Assembly (NCBI RefSeq): GCF_001425265.1 | Contig: NZ_LMEC01000022.1 | Coordinates: 531,967-595,966, forward strand | Reading direction: 5' to 3' | DNA: 64,000 nucleotides | Source: Massilia sp. Root418 | GTDB lineage: Bacteria; Pseudomonadota; Gammaproteobacteria; Burkholderiales; Burkholderiaceae_D | Part shown: piece by piece, positions 15,797-24,839 of the stretch | Layout: each line of letters starts with the position of its first letter | How positions within the stretch are numbered: the first letter of the stretch is position 1 | Notes under the pieces: model-generated | What the model was told of the DNA's origin: nothing | The model's input: the letters and a program-made list of their open reading frames with translations, nothing else | The model's database searches: none | Translations under genes and position numbers: made by a program

Positions 15797-16006
15797 CTAC
15801 TTGCGCCGGCGGCGCGGGGGCGGTTCGGGGTCTGGGTCGGGTTCGGATTCGGTTGCCAGGCGGTGCGAGACGGCGAAGATGTCGGCGAAAGTGCGGCGGC
15901 GGATTTCGTTTTGCAGCAGCTCGGCCAGGGTGACCGGGTCGAGAAGTCCGAGCTCGCCGGCGTCGTGTGCCAGCTGGTCGGGTAAGGAGATGTGTATGGT
16001 CGTCAT
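15797..16006 (-). CDS. small hypothetical protein, antitoxin-like N-terminus
   Basis: A 69-aa protein starting with MTTIHISLPDQL, a short beta-strand followed by helices as in ribbon-helix-helix or Phd/VapB-type DNA-binding antitoxins. The C-terminus is a Pro/Asp/Glu run ending in RRRRK. No toxin-like partner gene is next to it, so the antitoxin idea is weak. The start at 16006 has GGAGGG upstream. Confidence 0.6.
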   Translation of the reverse strand: MTTIHISLPDQLAHDAGELGLLDPVTLAELLQNEIRRRTFADIFAVSHRLATESEPDPDPEPPPRRRRK

Positions 16007-16113
16007 GGGCCCTCCGGTTTGACCCAGCATAGGCGAAGGCCGGAGGCCGATATTGATTATTGTCCTGCTGAGTTCACTTAGAGATCGCCCGGCGCCTCCG
16101 GCTCGGTGAGCGC

Positions 16114-16470
16114 TTACCTGGCAGTAAAGCGGAGGCGGTTGCCAAACGGATCCCACACCGTCATCTCGCGTCCCCAGTCGCGCTCCTCGATGCCGGGCCG
16201 CATATTCGGATACTGCCTGGCGTTCAGCTCCGCATGCAGCGCATCCAGGTCGTCCACCTGGACCAGCAAGGCCATGCCCGGCGACCCGTCACCGTGGTGC
16301 TCGCTCAAGTGCAGCGTCAGCTCTCCGCGCCGCAGCGCCATGTAAAGCGGTGCATCCGGCTCGAAGCGGTGTTCCCAATCCACTGCAAAGCCCAGGAAAT
16401 CGACATAAAACTCTCGCGCCTTGGCCTCGGAAAAGCTGCGCAGGATGGGGATGGCTGGTGACAGCTGCAT
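16114..16470 (-). CDS. VOC-family protein (glyoxalase/bleomycin-resistance fold)
   Basis: A 118-aa protein with paired beta-alpha-beta-beta-beta modules: FYVDFLGFAVDWEHRF in the first half, then VDDLDALHAEL and the closing WDPFGNRLRF in the second. The size and the GREMTVWDPFGN end match bleomycin-resistance-like or glyoxalase-like members. Binding or catalysis is not determined. It is downstream of icmF on the same strand, separated by a strong hairpin. Confidence 0.88.
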   Translation of the reverse strand: MQLSPAIPILRSFSEAKAREFYVDFLGFAVDWEHRFEPDAPLYMALRRGELTLHLSEHHGDGSPGMALLVQVDDLDALHAELNARQYPNMRPGIEERDWGREMTVWDPFGNRLRFTAR

Positions 16471-16488
16471 GACGCTCCCTATGTAGAC

Positions 16489-16514
16489 GGCGCCGCAGCG
16501 GCTGCTGCGGCGCC
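16489..16514 (-). terminator. perfect hairpin after icmF
   Basis: GGCGCCGCAGC (16489-16499) and GCTGCGGCGCC (16504-16514) pair perfectly across a 4-nt loop just after the icmF stop. No T tract follows, so it is a terminator-like or RNA-stabilising hairpin and not a canonical intrinsic terminator. Confidence 0.5.
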
Positions 16515-16522
16515 AGGGAGTA

Positions 16523-19500
16523 TTACATATTGCGGCGGTACTGGCCGCCCACTTCGAACAGCGCGCTGGTGATCTGGCCCAGCGAGCAGACGCGCACGGC
16601 GTCCATCAGTTCGGCGAACACGTTCTCGTTGTCGATGGCGGCTTTCTGCAGCGCGGCCAGCGCGGCCGGGGCTTCGGCTGCGTGGCGCGTGTGGAAGTCT
16701 TCCAGGCGCTTGAGCTGCGACTGCTTTTCATCGTCGGTGGAACGCGCCAGCTCGATCGGCGCCGGGACGTCGGACGCCTTCGGATTGCGGAAGGTGTTCA
16801 CGCCGATGATGGGCAGCGTGCCGTCGTGCTTCTGGTGCTCGTACAGCATGGACTCTTCCTGGATCTTGCCGCGCTGGTAGCCGGTTTCCATCGCGCCCAG
16901 CACGCCGCCGCGCTCGGCGATGCGCTCGAACTCCTGCAGCACCGCTTCCTCCACCAGGTCGGTCAGTTCTTCCATGATGAAGGAGCCCTGGTTCGGGTTC
17001 TCGTTCTTGGCCAGGCCCCACTCGCGGTTGATGATCAGCTGGATCGCCAAGGCGCGGCGCACGGATTCGTCGGTCGGCGTGGTGATGGCTTCGTCGTAGG
17101 CGTTGGTGTGCAGCGAGTTGCAGTTGTCGTAGATCGCGATCAGCGCCTGCAGGGTGGTGCGGATGTCGTTGAAGTCGATCTCCTGCGCGTGCAGCGAACG
17201 GCCCGAGGTCTGCACGTGGTACTTGAGCTTCTGCGAGCGGTCGTTGGCGCCGTACTTGTCGCGCATGGCCACGGCCCAGATGCGGCGCGCCACGCGGCCC
17301 AGCACCGTGTATTCCGGGTCCATGCCGTTGGAGAAGAAGAACGACAGGTTGGGCGCGAAATCGTCGATGTGCATGCCGCGCGCCAGGTAGGCTTCCACGA
17401 AGGTGAAACCGTTCGACAGCGTGAACGCCAGCTGCGAGATCGGGTTCGCGCCCGCTTCGGCGATGTGGTAGCCGGAGATGGACACGGAGTAGAAATTGCG
17501 CACCTGGTGGTGCACGAAGTATTCCTGGATGTCGCCCATCACCTTGAGCGAGAACTCGGTCGAGAAGATGCAGGTGTTCTGGCCCTGGTCTTCCTTCAGG
17601 ATGTCGGCCTGCACGGTGCCGCGCACGTTCTGCAGCACCCAATCCTTGATCTTGGCCGCTTCGTCCGCGCTAGGCTGGCGCTTGTTCTCTTCCACGAACT
17701 TGTCCACCTGCTGGTCGATGGCGGTGTTCATGAACATGGCCAGGATGGTTGGCGCCGGACCGTTGATGGTCATCGACACCGAGGTGCTCGGGCTGCAAAG
17801 GTTGAAGCCGTCGTACAGCACTTTCATGTCGTCCAGGGTGGCGATCGACACGCCCGAGTTGCCCACCTTGCCGTAGATGTCGGGGCGGATCGCCGGGTCG
17901 GCGCCGTACAGCGTGACCGAGTCGAACGCGGTGGACAGGCGCTTGGCGTCCATGCCGGTGGAGACCAGCTTGAAGCGGCGGTTGGTGCGGAAGGCGTCGC
18001 CTTCGCCGGCGAACATGCGGGTCGGATCTTCGCCTTCGCGCTTGAAGGCAAACACGCCGGCCGTGAACGGGAAGGAGCCCGGCACGTTTTCGGACATGAG
18101 GAAGCGCAGCACTTCGCCGTCATCCTCATAGCGCGGCAGCGCCACCTTGCGCACCTTGGTGCCGGACAGCGTGTGCGAGATCAAACGGGTGCGGATTTCC
18201 TTGTCGCGGATTTTCACCACGTAGTCGTCGCCCGCGTAGGCGGCCTGCATGTCGGGCCACTGGGCCAGCAGCTTCTTGGCGCCCGCTTCCATGGCGCTGT
18301 CGCGGTCCGCGATCAGGGTGTCGAAGTCGGCGCCCAGGTCGATGCCCTTGGCTTCTTCCAGCATGCGCTTCGATGCGCGCAGCTGCTGGCGTTCGCGCGC
18401 CAGTTTCACCTGCTTGGCGGTGTTCTTGTGGTAGCCGCGCACGGTGTCCGAAATCTCGGCCAGGTAGCGCGCGCGCGCCGGCGGCACGATCACGTGCTTG
18501 CCGCTGCTGAAGCGCACCTCCGACTTGGGCAGCGTGCCCGGTTGCGTCTTCATGCCGAATTCAGCCAGCTTGGAGACCAAGCCTTGATATAGCGCGGTCA
18601 CGCCGTCGTCGTTGAAGCGCGACGCCTGGGTGCCGTACACCGGCATTTCTTCCGGACGCTTGCTCCACAGTTCGCGGTTGCGCTGGTACTGCTTGGCCAC
18701 GTCGCGCAGCGCGTCCAGCGCGCCCTTGCGGTCGAACTTGTTGATGGCGATGAAATCGGCGAAATCGAGCATGTCGATTTTTTCCAGCTGCGAGGCGGCG
18801 CCGAATTCCGGCGTCATCACGTACATGGACACGTCCACGTGCGGCACGATGGCGGCGTCGCCCTGGCCGATGCCGGAGGTTTCCACGATCACCAGGTCGA
18901 AGCCGGCCACCTTGCAGGCGGCGATCACGTCCGGCAGCGCCTGCGAGATTTCGGAGCCCGCTTCGCGCGTGGCCAGCGAGCGCATGAACACGCGCGACTG
19001 GCCGGCCCACGGGGCGATGGCGTTCATGCGGATGCGGTCGCCCAGCAGCGCGCCGCCGGATTTGCGGCGCGACGGGTCGATGGAAATCACGGCGATGTTC
19101 AGCGCGTCGCCCTGGTCCAGGCGGATGCGGCGGATCAGCTCATCGGTCAGCGAAGACTTGCCGGCGCCGCCGGTGCCGGTGATGCCCAGCGCGGGCACCG
19201 GCAGGTCTTCGGCCGCCGCGCGCAGTTCGGCGCGCAGCTCGGGGGAGGCTTTCTCGTTTTCCAGCGCGGTGATCAGCTGGGCCAGCGGGCGGTGGCGGTC
19301 CGCCACGCTGCCTTCGCGCAGCGGCGCCAGCGCGGTGGGGGAATACTGGGACAGGTCGATGTCGCACTGCTGCACCATCCACTGGATCATGCCGACCAGG
19401 CCCATGCGCTGGCCGTCTTCCGGGCTGAAGATGCGGGTCACGCCGTAGGCATGCAGGTCCGCGATTTCTTCCGGCACGATCACGCCGCCGCCGCCGCCGA

Positions 19501-19819
19501 ACACCTTGATGTGGGCGCCGCCGCGCTGGCGCAGCAGGTCCAGCATGTATTTGAAGTATTCGACGTGGCCGCCCTGGTAGCTGGAGATGGCGATGCCCTG
19601 CACGTCTTCGGCCAGCGCGGCGGTCACCACCTCGTCCACCGAGCGGTTGTGGCCCAGGTGGACCACTTCCACGCCGTTCGACTGCAGGATGCGGCGCATG
19701 ATGTTGATCGAGGCGTCGTGGCCGTCGAACAGCGAGGCGGCGGTGACGAAGCGTACCTTGTTAGCCAGCTTGGCCTGCTCGGGCACGGCGGCGAGTTTCG
19801 GAGCGGAGAGGTCGTTCAT
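16523..19819 (-). CDS. icmF: fused isobutyryl-CoA mutase IcmF
   Basis: A 1098-aa fusion that rearranges isobutyryl-CoA and n-butyryl-CoA with adenosylcobalamin. Order: B12-binding domain (about 1-160, lower axial His34 in DGHD), a MeaI-type G-protein chaperone (about 190-440, Walker A GTGGAGKSS with Lys221), then the (beta/alpha)8 mutase domain (about 560-1098). This layout is specific to IcmF, since methylmalonyl-CoA mutases keep these parts separate, and AFDSVTLYG matches the IcmF branch. The role fits branched-chain amino acid and short acyl-CoA metabolism. A MerR/LiuR-type operator lies in its promoter. Confidence 0.95.
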   Translation of the reverse strand: MNDLSAPKLAAVPEQAKLANKVRFVTAASLFDGHDASINIMRRILQSNGVEVVHLGHNRSVDEVVTAALAEDVQGIAISSYQGGHVEYFKYMLDLLRQRGGAHIKVFGGGGGVIVPEEIADLHAYGVTRIFSPEDGQRMGLVGMIQWMVQQCDIDLSQYSPTALAPLREGSVADRHRPLAQLITALENEKASPELRAELRAAAEDLPVPALGITGTGGAGKSSLTDELIRRIRLDQGDALNIAVISIDPSRRKSGGALLGDRIRMNAIAPWAGQSRVFMRSLATREAGSEISQALPDVIAACKVAGFDLVIVETSGIGQGDAAIVPHVDVSMYVMTPEFGAASQLEKIDMLDFADFIAINKFDRKGALDALRDVAKQYQRNRELWSKRPEEMPVYGTQASRFNDDGVTALYQGLVSKLAEFGMKTQPGTLPKSEVRFSSGKHVIVPPARARYLAEISDTVRGYHKNTAKQVKLARERQQLRASKRMLEEAKGIDLGADFDTLIADRDSAMEAGAKKLLAQWPDMQAAYAGDDYVVKIRDKEIRTRLISHTLSGTKVRKVALPRYEDDGEVLRFLMSENVPGSFPFTAGVFAFKREGEDPTRMFAGEGDAFRTNRRFKLVSTGMDAKRLSTAFDSVTLYGADPAIRPDIYGKVGNSGVSIATLDDMKVLYDGFNLCSPSTSVSMTINGPAPTILAMFMNTAIDQQVDKFVEENKRQPSADEAAKIKDWVLQNVRGTVQADILKEDQGQNTCIFSTEFSLKVMGDIQEYFVHHQVRNFYSVSISGYHIAEAGANPISQLAFTLSNGFTFVEAYLARGMHIDDFAPNLSFFFSNGMDPEYTVLGRVARRIWAVAMRDKYGANDRSQKLKYHVQTSGRSLHAQEIDFNDIRTTLQALIAIYDNCNSLHTNAYDEAITTPTDESVRRALAIQLIINREWGLAKNENPNQGSFIMEELTDLVEEAVLQEFERIAERGGVLGAMETGYQRGKIQEESMLYEHQKHDGTLPIIGVNTFRNPKASDVPAPIELARSTDDEKQSQLKRLEDFHTRHAAEAPAALAALQKAAIDNENVFAELMDAVRVCSLGQITSALFEVGGQYRRNM

Positions 19820-19853
19820 GGGTGTCCTTGTCGTTTCTGGAACGAGAGAATTT

Positions 19854-19882
19854 TTATTATATGACGTTTACGTTAACGTCAA
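19854..19882 (-). promoter_or_regulatory. icmF promoter with LiuR-like operator
   Basis: TGACGTTTACGTTAACGTCA (19862-19881) is palindromic at 18 of 20 positions and resembles the site of the MerR-family regulator LiuR that controls branched-chain amino acid and acyl-CoA degradation in proteobacteria. On the minus strand its edge supplies TTGACG (-35, 19882-19877), followed by TAATAA at N17 or TATAAT at N15. The match to LiuR is from memory of the family motif. Confidence 0.65.
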
Positions 19883-19905
19883 GTCAAGCGATTTTGCGGC
19901 GCATC

Positions 19906-19992
19906 GGCGGGTTACGCGGCTGCGCCGCTAACCCGCCCTACGGATATGCAACGGTTGCCCGTAGGGCGGGTTAGGCGCAGCCGTAACCCGCC
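19906..19992. repeat. inverted pair of REP-like hairpins
   Basis: Two hairpins face each other: 19906-19937 and 19965-19992, each with GGCGGGTTA pairing with TAACCCGCC around a GC-rich loop. Each is followed or preceded by the shared CCTACGG/CCGTAGGG edge. This is the layout of a REP doublet between icmF and iorAB, where it may stabilise or end transcripts. Confidence 0.8.
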
Positions 19993-19998
19993 AAGCGG

Positions 19999-22900
19999 TC
20001 ACGCGGCGTTCTTGTGCCCGCCGCCCAGCACCGCCAGCAGGCGCGCCTTCTCGGTACGGAACTCCGCCACCGCTTTTTCCTTCACGTGGCCGAAACCGCG
20101 GATCTTCTCCGGCAGTTGCGCCAGCGCCACTGCCGTCTCGTAGTTGCCGGCATTCAACTGCGCCAGCACGGTGCCGACCAGCTCGCGGTACTCGCCGATC
20201 AGCGCGCGTTCCATCTTACGCTCTTCAGTGTAGCCAAAGATGTCGAACGCGCCGCCGCGCAAGCCTTTCAGCTTGGCCAGCATCTTGAACGCGCTCCACA
20301 TCCACGAGCCGAATTCGGCTTTCACCAGGTGGCCCTTGGAGTCCTTCCTGGCCAGCAGCGGCGGCGCCAGGTTGAACTTCAGCGAGAAGCTGCCCTCGAA
20401 CTGGGACTGCAGCTGCTCGACGAAGCGGCCGTCCGTGTACAGGCGCGCCACTTCGTATTCATCCTTATAGGCCATCAGCTTGGACAGCGATTTGGCCACG
20501 GCCATGGACAGCTTGTTGCCCAGGTTCAGATTCGCATCCTTGGCGCGCACCTGCTGCACCAGCGCTTCGTACGACGCGGCGTAGCCTGCATTCTGGTAGC
20601 CGGTCAGGAACTCCACGCGCTTCTTGATCACCGACTCCAGGCTTTGCGGCATCTGCACCACGATGGCCTGGGTCGGGATGGCGGTCTTCTCCACGCGCTT
20701 CAGGTCCACGGCGGCGCGGCGGCCCCACAGGAAGCTCTTCTTGTTCGCTTCCACGCCCACGCCGTTCAATTCGATGGCACGCAGCAGCGACGCTTCCGTC
20801 AGCGGGATGCGGCCGCGCTGCCAAGCGTAGCCCAGCATGAACAGGTTGGCGGCGATGGAGTCGCCCATCAGCGCGGTGGCCAGTTTGGTGGCGTCGATGA
20901 AGTCGGCGCTGTTGTACTGGCTGGCACCGACCGATTCCTCGATCAGCGCGCGCACTTCGGCGGCCGGGTACTGCCAGTCGGCCTGCTGCGCGAAAGTGCC
21001 GGGCGGCTGCTCGTGCAGGTTGACCACGGCCAGCGTGCGGCCCGGACGCATCTTGGACACGGCATCGGCCGCGCCCGCGGTCAGCATGTCGCAGCCCAGG
21101 ATCAGGTCCGCCTCGCCGGTGGCGATGCGCTGTGCGCGCAGGTGGGCCGGCGACCGGGCCACCTTCACGTGCGAAGTGACGGAACCGTTTTTCTGCGACA
21201 TGCCGGTCATGTCCAGCACCGAGGCGCCTTTGCCCTCCAGGTGCGCGGCCATGCCCATCAGCGCGCCGACGGTGATCACGCCGGTGCCGCCGATGCCGTT
21301 GATCAGGATGTTGTACGGCTGATCGCAGGCCGGCAGCACGGGCTGCGGCAGCTCGTCCCAGCCGTCGCCCGCATTCTTGTCCTTGCTCACGCCGGTCTTC
21401 GATTTCTTCAGCGTGCCGCCTTCCACCGTCACGAACGACGGGCAGAAACCCTTCACGCACGAATAGTCCTTGTTGCAGGACGACTGGTCGATGGTGCGCT
21501 TGCGGCCGAACTCCGTTTCCTTCGGCAGGATGGACACGCAGTTGGACTGCACGCCGCAGTCGCCGCAGCCTTCGCAAACGGCTTCGTTGATCACCATGCG
21601 CTTGTTCGGGTCCGGGAACTCGTTCTTCTTGCGGCGGCGGCGCTTCTCGGCGGCGCAGGTCTGGTCGTAGATCAGCACCGTGCAGCCTTCAATTTCGCGC
21701 AGTTCGCGCTGCACCGCGTCGATCTCCTTGCGGTCGTGCAGCGAGACGATGGAGGGCAGGGCGGAGCGGTCGGTGTAGCGGCTCAGGTCTTCGGTCACCA
21801 GCGCAATGCGCTTGATGCCTTCTGCGGCCATCTGCTGCGCGATCATCGGCACCGAGACGGTGCCGTCCACCGGCTGGCCGCCGGTCATGGCCACGGCGTC
21901 GTTGTACAGGATCTTGTAGGTGATGTTCACCTTGGCCGCCACGGCGGCGCGGATGGCCAGGTAGCCGGAGTGGAAATAGGTGCCGTCGCCCAGGTTCTGG
22001 AACACGTGCGGCACTTTCGAGAACGCGGCCTGGCCGATCCACGGCGCGCCCTCGCCGCCCATGTGGGTGGTCAGCTTGTTGTACTCGGGGTAGATCGAGG
22101 TGGCCATCACGTGGCAGCCGATGCCGGCCAGCGCGAAGCTGCCCTCCGGCACCTTGGTGGAAGTGTTGTGCGGGCAGCCGGAGCAGTAGAAGGCTGGGCG
22201 GAAGGGCGTGTTGATGGCCTTCTTCAGCACCGCGTCCTTGGCGTCCAGGAAGGTCAGGCGGGCCTTGATCTGGTCCTGGATGTTGGTGTCGGTGATGTAC
22301 TGCCTGACGCGCGATGCGATCACGCGCGCCACCTGCGACACCGAGAAGTCGGCTTTCGGCGGCAGCAGCCATTCGCCGCGCGGGGCCACCCATTCGCCCT
22401 TGTCGTCGAACTTGCCGATCACGCGCGGACGCACGTCGTCGCGCCAGTTGTACAGTTGCTCCTTGAGCTGGTACTCGACGAACTGGCGCTTCTCTTCCAC
22501 CACCAGGATCTCGTCCAGGCCCTGGGCGAATTCGCGCACGCTGTCCGGCTCCAGCGGCCACGGCATGGCCACCTTGAACAGGCGCAGGCCGACGGTGGCG
22601 GCCATGGCTTCGTCGATGCCCAGTTCTTCCAGCGCTTCCAGCACGTCCAGGTAGGACTTGCCGGAGGCGATGATGCCCAGCTTGGCGTCTTTGGAATCGA
22701 TGGTGGTGTGGTTCAGCTTGTTTTCGCGGGCGTAGGCCAGGGCGGCGTAGATCTTATAGTCCTGCATCAGCGCTTCCTGGTTGCGCGCCTGCTGGCCCAG
22801 CGGGATGGACGACAGGCGGGCGTTCAGGCCGCCCTCCGGCATGACGAATTCCTTGGGCAGCCTCACTTGCACGCGGAAGGGATCGGCGTCGATCGAAGCC

Positions 22901-23559
22901 GACGATTCCACCGTGTCGGCCAGCGCCTTGAAGGCCACCGCGCAGCCGGAGAAGCGCGACATGGCCCAGCCGTGCACGCCCAGGTCCAGGTATTCCTGCA
23001 CATTGCAGGGATACAGCACCGGGATCATGCAGGCCGAAAAGATGTGGTCCGACTGGTGCGGCAGGGTGGACGAATAGGCGCCGTGGTCGTCGCCGGCCAC
23101 CAGCAGCACGCCGCCGTGCCTGGAGGTGCCGGCGTGGTTCATGTGCTTGAAGACATCGCCGCAGCGGTCCACGCCCGGGCCCTTGCCGTACCACATGGCG
23201 AACACGCCGTCGTACTTGGATTCGCCGATCAGGTCCACCTGCTGCGAGCCCCACACGGCGGTTGCCGCCAGGTCCTCGTTCACGCCCGGCACGAACTGCA
23301 CGTTGTGCTTGTCCAGGTGCGGCTTGACTTTCCACAGGGTCTCGTCCAGGCCGCCCAGCGGCGAGCCGCGGTAGCCCGAGATGAAGCCGGCGGTGTTGAG
23401 GCCGGCGGCGGCGTCGCGGATCTGCTGCATCATCGGCAGGCGCGCCAGGGCCTGGATGCCGGACAGGAAGATGCTGCCGGACGTGGCGGTGTATTTATCG
23501 TCGAGCGTGACGGTGGTCAGGCGCGAAGGTGCCTGTGCTGGTGCCGTATGTTCGGCCAT
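19999..23559 (-). CDS. indolepyruvate ferredoxin oxidoreductase, fused subunits
   Basis: An 1186-aa fused IorA/IorB-type enzyme that oxidatively decarboxylates aryl pyruvates, or branched 2-oxoacids, to acyl-CoA with reduction of ferredoxin. The N-terminal half is the pyruvate-oxidoreductase/TPP-binding part (FISGYRGSPLGG, FYCSGCPHNTS). Near residues 660-690 is a ferredoxin-type cluster segment (CEGCGDCGVQSNC with nearby Cys residues), then a gamma-type domain (GIGGTGVITVGALMG) and a C-terminal DUF6537-like region. The start at 23559 is backed by GGAGA and by the N-terminal homology; the open frame upstream is not used. Its promoter region shares a motif with icmF. Confidence 0.92.
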   Translation of the reverse strand: MAEHTAPAQAPSRLTTVTLDDKYTATSGSIFLSGIQALARLPMMQQIRDAAAGLNTAGFISGYRGSPLGGLDETLWKVKPHLDKHNVQFVPGVNEDLAATAVWGSQQVDLIGESKYDGVFAMWYGKGPGVDRCGDVFKHMNHAGTSRHGGVLLVAGDDHGAYSSTLPHQSDHIFSACMIPVLYPCNVQEYLDLGVHGWAMSRFSGCAVAFKALADTVESSASIDADPFRVQVRLPKEFVMPEGGLNARLSSIPLGQQARNQEALMQDYKIYAALAYARENKLNHTTIDSKDAKLGIIASGKSYLDVLEALEELGIDEAMAATVGLRLFKVAMPWPLEPDSVREFAQGLDEILVVEEKRQFVEYQLKEQLYNWRDDVRPRVIGKFDDKGEWVAPRGEWLLPPKADFSVSQVARVIASRVRQYITDTNIQDQIKARLTFLDAKDAVLKKAINTPFRPAFYCSGCPHNTSTKVPEGSFALAGIGCHVMATSIYPEYNKLTTHMGGEGAPWIGQAAFSKVPHVFQNLGDGTYFHSGYLAIRAAVAAKVNITYKILYNDAVAMTGGQPVDGTVSVPMIAQQMAAEGIKRIALVTEDLSRYTDRSALPSIVSLHDRKEIDAVQRELREIEGCTVLIYDQTCAAEKRRRRKKNEFPDPNKRMVINEAVCEGCGDCGVQSNCVSILPKETEFGRKRTIDQSSCNKDYSCVKGFCPSFVTVEGGTLKKSKTGVSKDKNAGDGWDELPQPVLPACDQPYNILINGIGGTGVITVGALMGMAAHLEGKGASVLDMTGMSQKNGSVTSHVKVARSPAHLRAQRIATGEADLILGCDMLTAGAADAVSKMRPGRTLAVVNLHEQPPGTFAQQADWQYPAAEVRALIEESVGASQYNSADFIDATKLATALMGDSIAANLFMLGYAWQRGRIPLTEASLLRAIELNGVGVEANKKSFLWGRRAAVDLKRVEKTAIPTQAIVVQMPQSLESVIKKRVEFLTGYQNAGYAASYEALVQQVRAKDANLNLGNKLSMAVAKSLSKLMAYKDEYEVARLYTDGRFVEQLQSQFEGSFSLKFNLAPPLLARKDSKGHLVKAEFGSWMWSAFKMLAKLKGLRGGAFDIFGYTEERKMERALIGEYRELVGTVLAQLNAGNYETAVALAQLPEKIRGFGHVKEKAVAEFRTEKARLLAVLGGGHKNAA

Positions 23560-23684
23560 GGTGATGTCTCCAAATGGTGTTCGGGTGGTTCGCCGGTCTT
23601 GCGCCGCGCCGGGTAAGGCACAAGCAAGTTCAGCCGTAACGCCGCCGGTGGACGGCGCTACCAATGTTTCAGTGTAGGGCTTAG

Positions 23685-23700
23685 TTGACGTATACGGAAA
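23685..23700. promoter_or_regulatory. candidate LiuR-like site upstream of iorAB
   Basis: TTGACGTATACGGAAA agrees with the minus-strand icmF site TTGACGTTAACGTAAA at 13 of 16 positions, including the intact TTGACGT half-site. It lies about 125 bp before the iorAB start. Apart from this motif and the palindrome at 23750, the 190-bp gap shows nothing. Confidence 0.45.
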
Positions 23701-23749
23701 TACCGAATGCCGATGGAGCCATAAGAAAAAATGATACCCCTGCAAACCC

Positions 23750-23805
23750 AAAATGGGGTCAGGGTTAGTTTTCGCGTCCGCGAAAACTAACCCTGACCCC
23801 ATTTT
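23750..23805. repeat. perfect 27-bp inverted repeat
   Basis: Positions 23750-23776 and 23779-23805 are perfect inverse complements, separated by only 2 nt. Each arm carries TGGGGTCAGGGTTAGTTTTC. The right arm ends in the stop codon of the LysR gene. No T tract follows on either strand, but the very long stem could end transcription from either side. It may be a copy of an intergenic repeat family. Confidence 0.9.
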
Positions 23806-24734
23806 CAGAGCAGGCGGGCGCCGAGCCAGTAGTGGCTGTGGCAGAGGTCGGCTGCGACCTGGCAGGCCAGGCGGCTGATGGCCGCGCTGGCGTTGGTGAG
23901 GGGGATGTTCTTGGAGCCGCACAGCACCACGGTGCGCGAGATGGCGGGCCGTTCGATCGGCAGCGCCACCATGGCGCCGCGCTCGATTTCGGCCAGCACC
24001 GGGGCCACCGGCAGGATGGTGGCGCCCATGTCGGCCAGCAGGGCGGACTTGAGGATGGCGATGGAGTTGATTTCAATCACGTTGGCGGTAGCCAGCCCGG
24101 CGCCGCGCGCCACGCTTTCGATCCGCGGCCGCACGCCGTGCTGCGGCCCCGGCAGGATCAGCTGGGCCGCCAGCGCTTGCGCCAGCGTGACCTTGTCGCG
24201 CCCGTCCGCCCATTGCGAGCCGGCGCGGCAGATGAAGCGCAGCTCTTCTTCCACCAGGGGCGTGCAGACGAAAGGCGTGAGCTGGCCGTCGTCGAACAGC
24301 ACGGCCAGGTTGACGCGGCCGGATTTGAGCTGCTCGGCCAAGTTGCCGGTCAGCTCTTCCGTCAGCTGCAGGGTGATCTCGGGGAACTGGGCGCGCGCAG
24401 CCGACAGCAGCGGCAGCGCCAGCGCGCCCGAGATGCTGTGCGGCAGGCCCAGCGTGACGCTGCCGCTGGGGCGTTCGGCGGACTGCGTGACGGCCGACTT
24501 GGCGTCCGCCACCTGCTTCAGGATGGCTTGCGCGTGCTCGTAGAAGACCTTGCCGGCGTCCGTGCTGAGCACGCCCTGCGCGGAGCGGTGCAGCAGCTGC
24601 GCGCCCAGCTCTTCCTCCAGCTGGCGCAGCTGCTGCGTGAGCGCTGGCTGCGCCACGTGCAGCACCGTGGCCGCGCGCGACAGCGAGCCGTGGTCGACGA
24701 TGGCGACAAAATACCGGAGTTGGCGTAATTCCAT
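23805..24734 (-). CDS. LysR-family regulator (Nac/Cbl-like)
   Basis: A 309-aa regulator. The winged helix-turn-helix is at residues 1-60 (LRYFVAIVDHGSLSRAATVL, PALTQQLRQLEEELG) and the two-lobed effector domain covers about 90-295. The sequence is close to the nitrogen-assimilation-control type of LysR proteins, but target and effector are unknown. It is divergent from the HD-GYP gene (105-bp gap) and downstream of no obvious operon partner. Confidence 0.9.
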   Translation of the reverse strand: MELRQLRYFVAIVDHGSLSRAATVLHVAQPALTQQLRQLEEELGAQLLHRSAQGVLSTDAGKVFYEHAQAILKQVADAKSAVTQSAERPSGSVTLGLPHSISGALALPLLSAARAQFPEITLQLTEELTGNLAEQLKSGRVNLAVLFDDGQLTPFVCTPLVEEELRFICRAGSQWADGRDKVTLAQALAAQLILPGPQHGVRPRIESVARGAGLATANVIEINSIAILKSALLADMGATILPVAPVLAEIERGAMVALPIERPAISRTVVLCGSKNIPLTNASAAISRLACQVAADLCHSHYWLGARLL

Positions 24735-24839
24735 GTGGCGTGTTGGTATGTTCAGGACAAAACGGTAAATCCGGCGGGAAACTATTTGTTATACTGATTC
24801 TAACCTTTCCCATCGTCCACCGCGCTCGCAGGTCCTTGT

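Noticed and set aside
15797..16006. Toxin-antitoxin module
   Set aside because: The N-terminus is antitoxin-like, but no toxin-size gene overlaps or adjoins it.
16523..19819. Methylmalonyl-CoA mutase
   Set aside because: The order B12 domain, G-protein, mutase in one chain is that of IcmF, and the active-site region matches the IcmF branch.
19820..19998. Cobalamin riboswitch upstream of icmF
   Set aside because: The gap is too short and is filled by the promoter/operator and REP hairpins; no B12-box-like sequence was seen.
20014..23616. 1200-codon open frame antisense to iorAB
   Set aside because: Same GC artefact; composition is His/Arg/Gly-rich and the sense gene is unmistakable.
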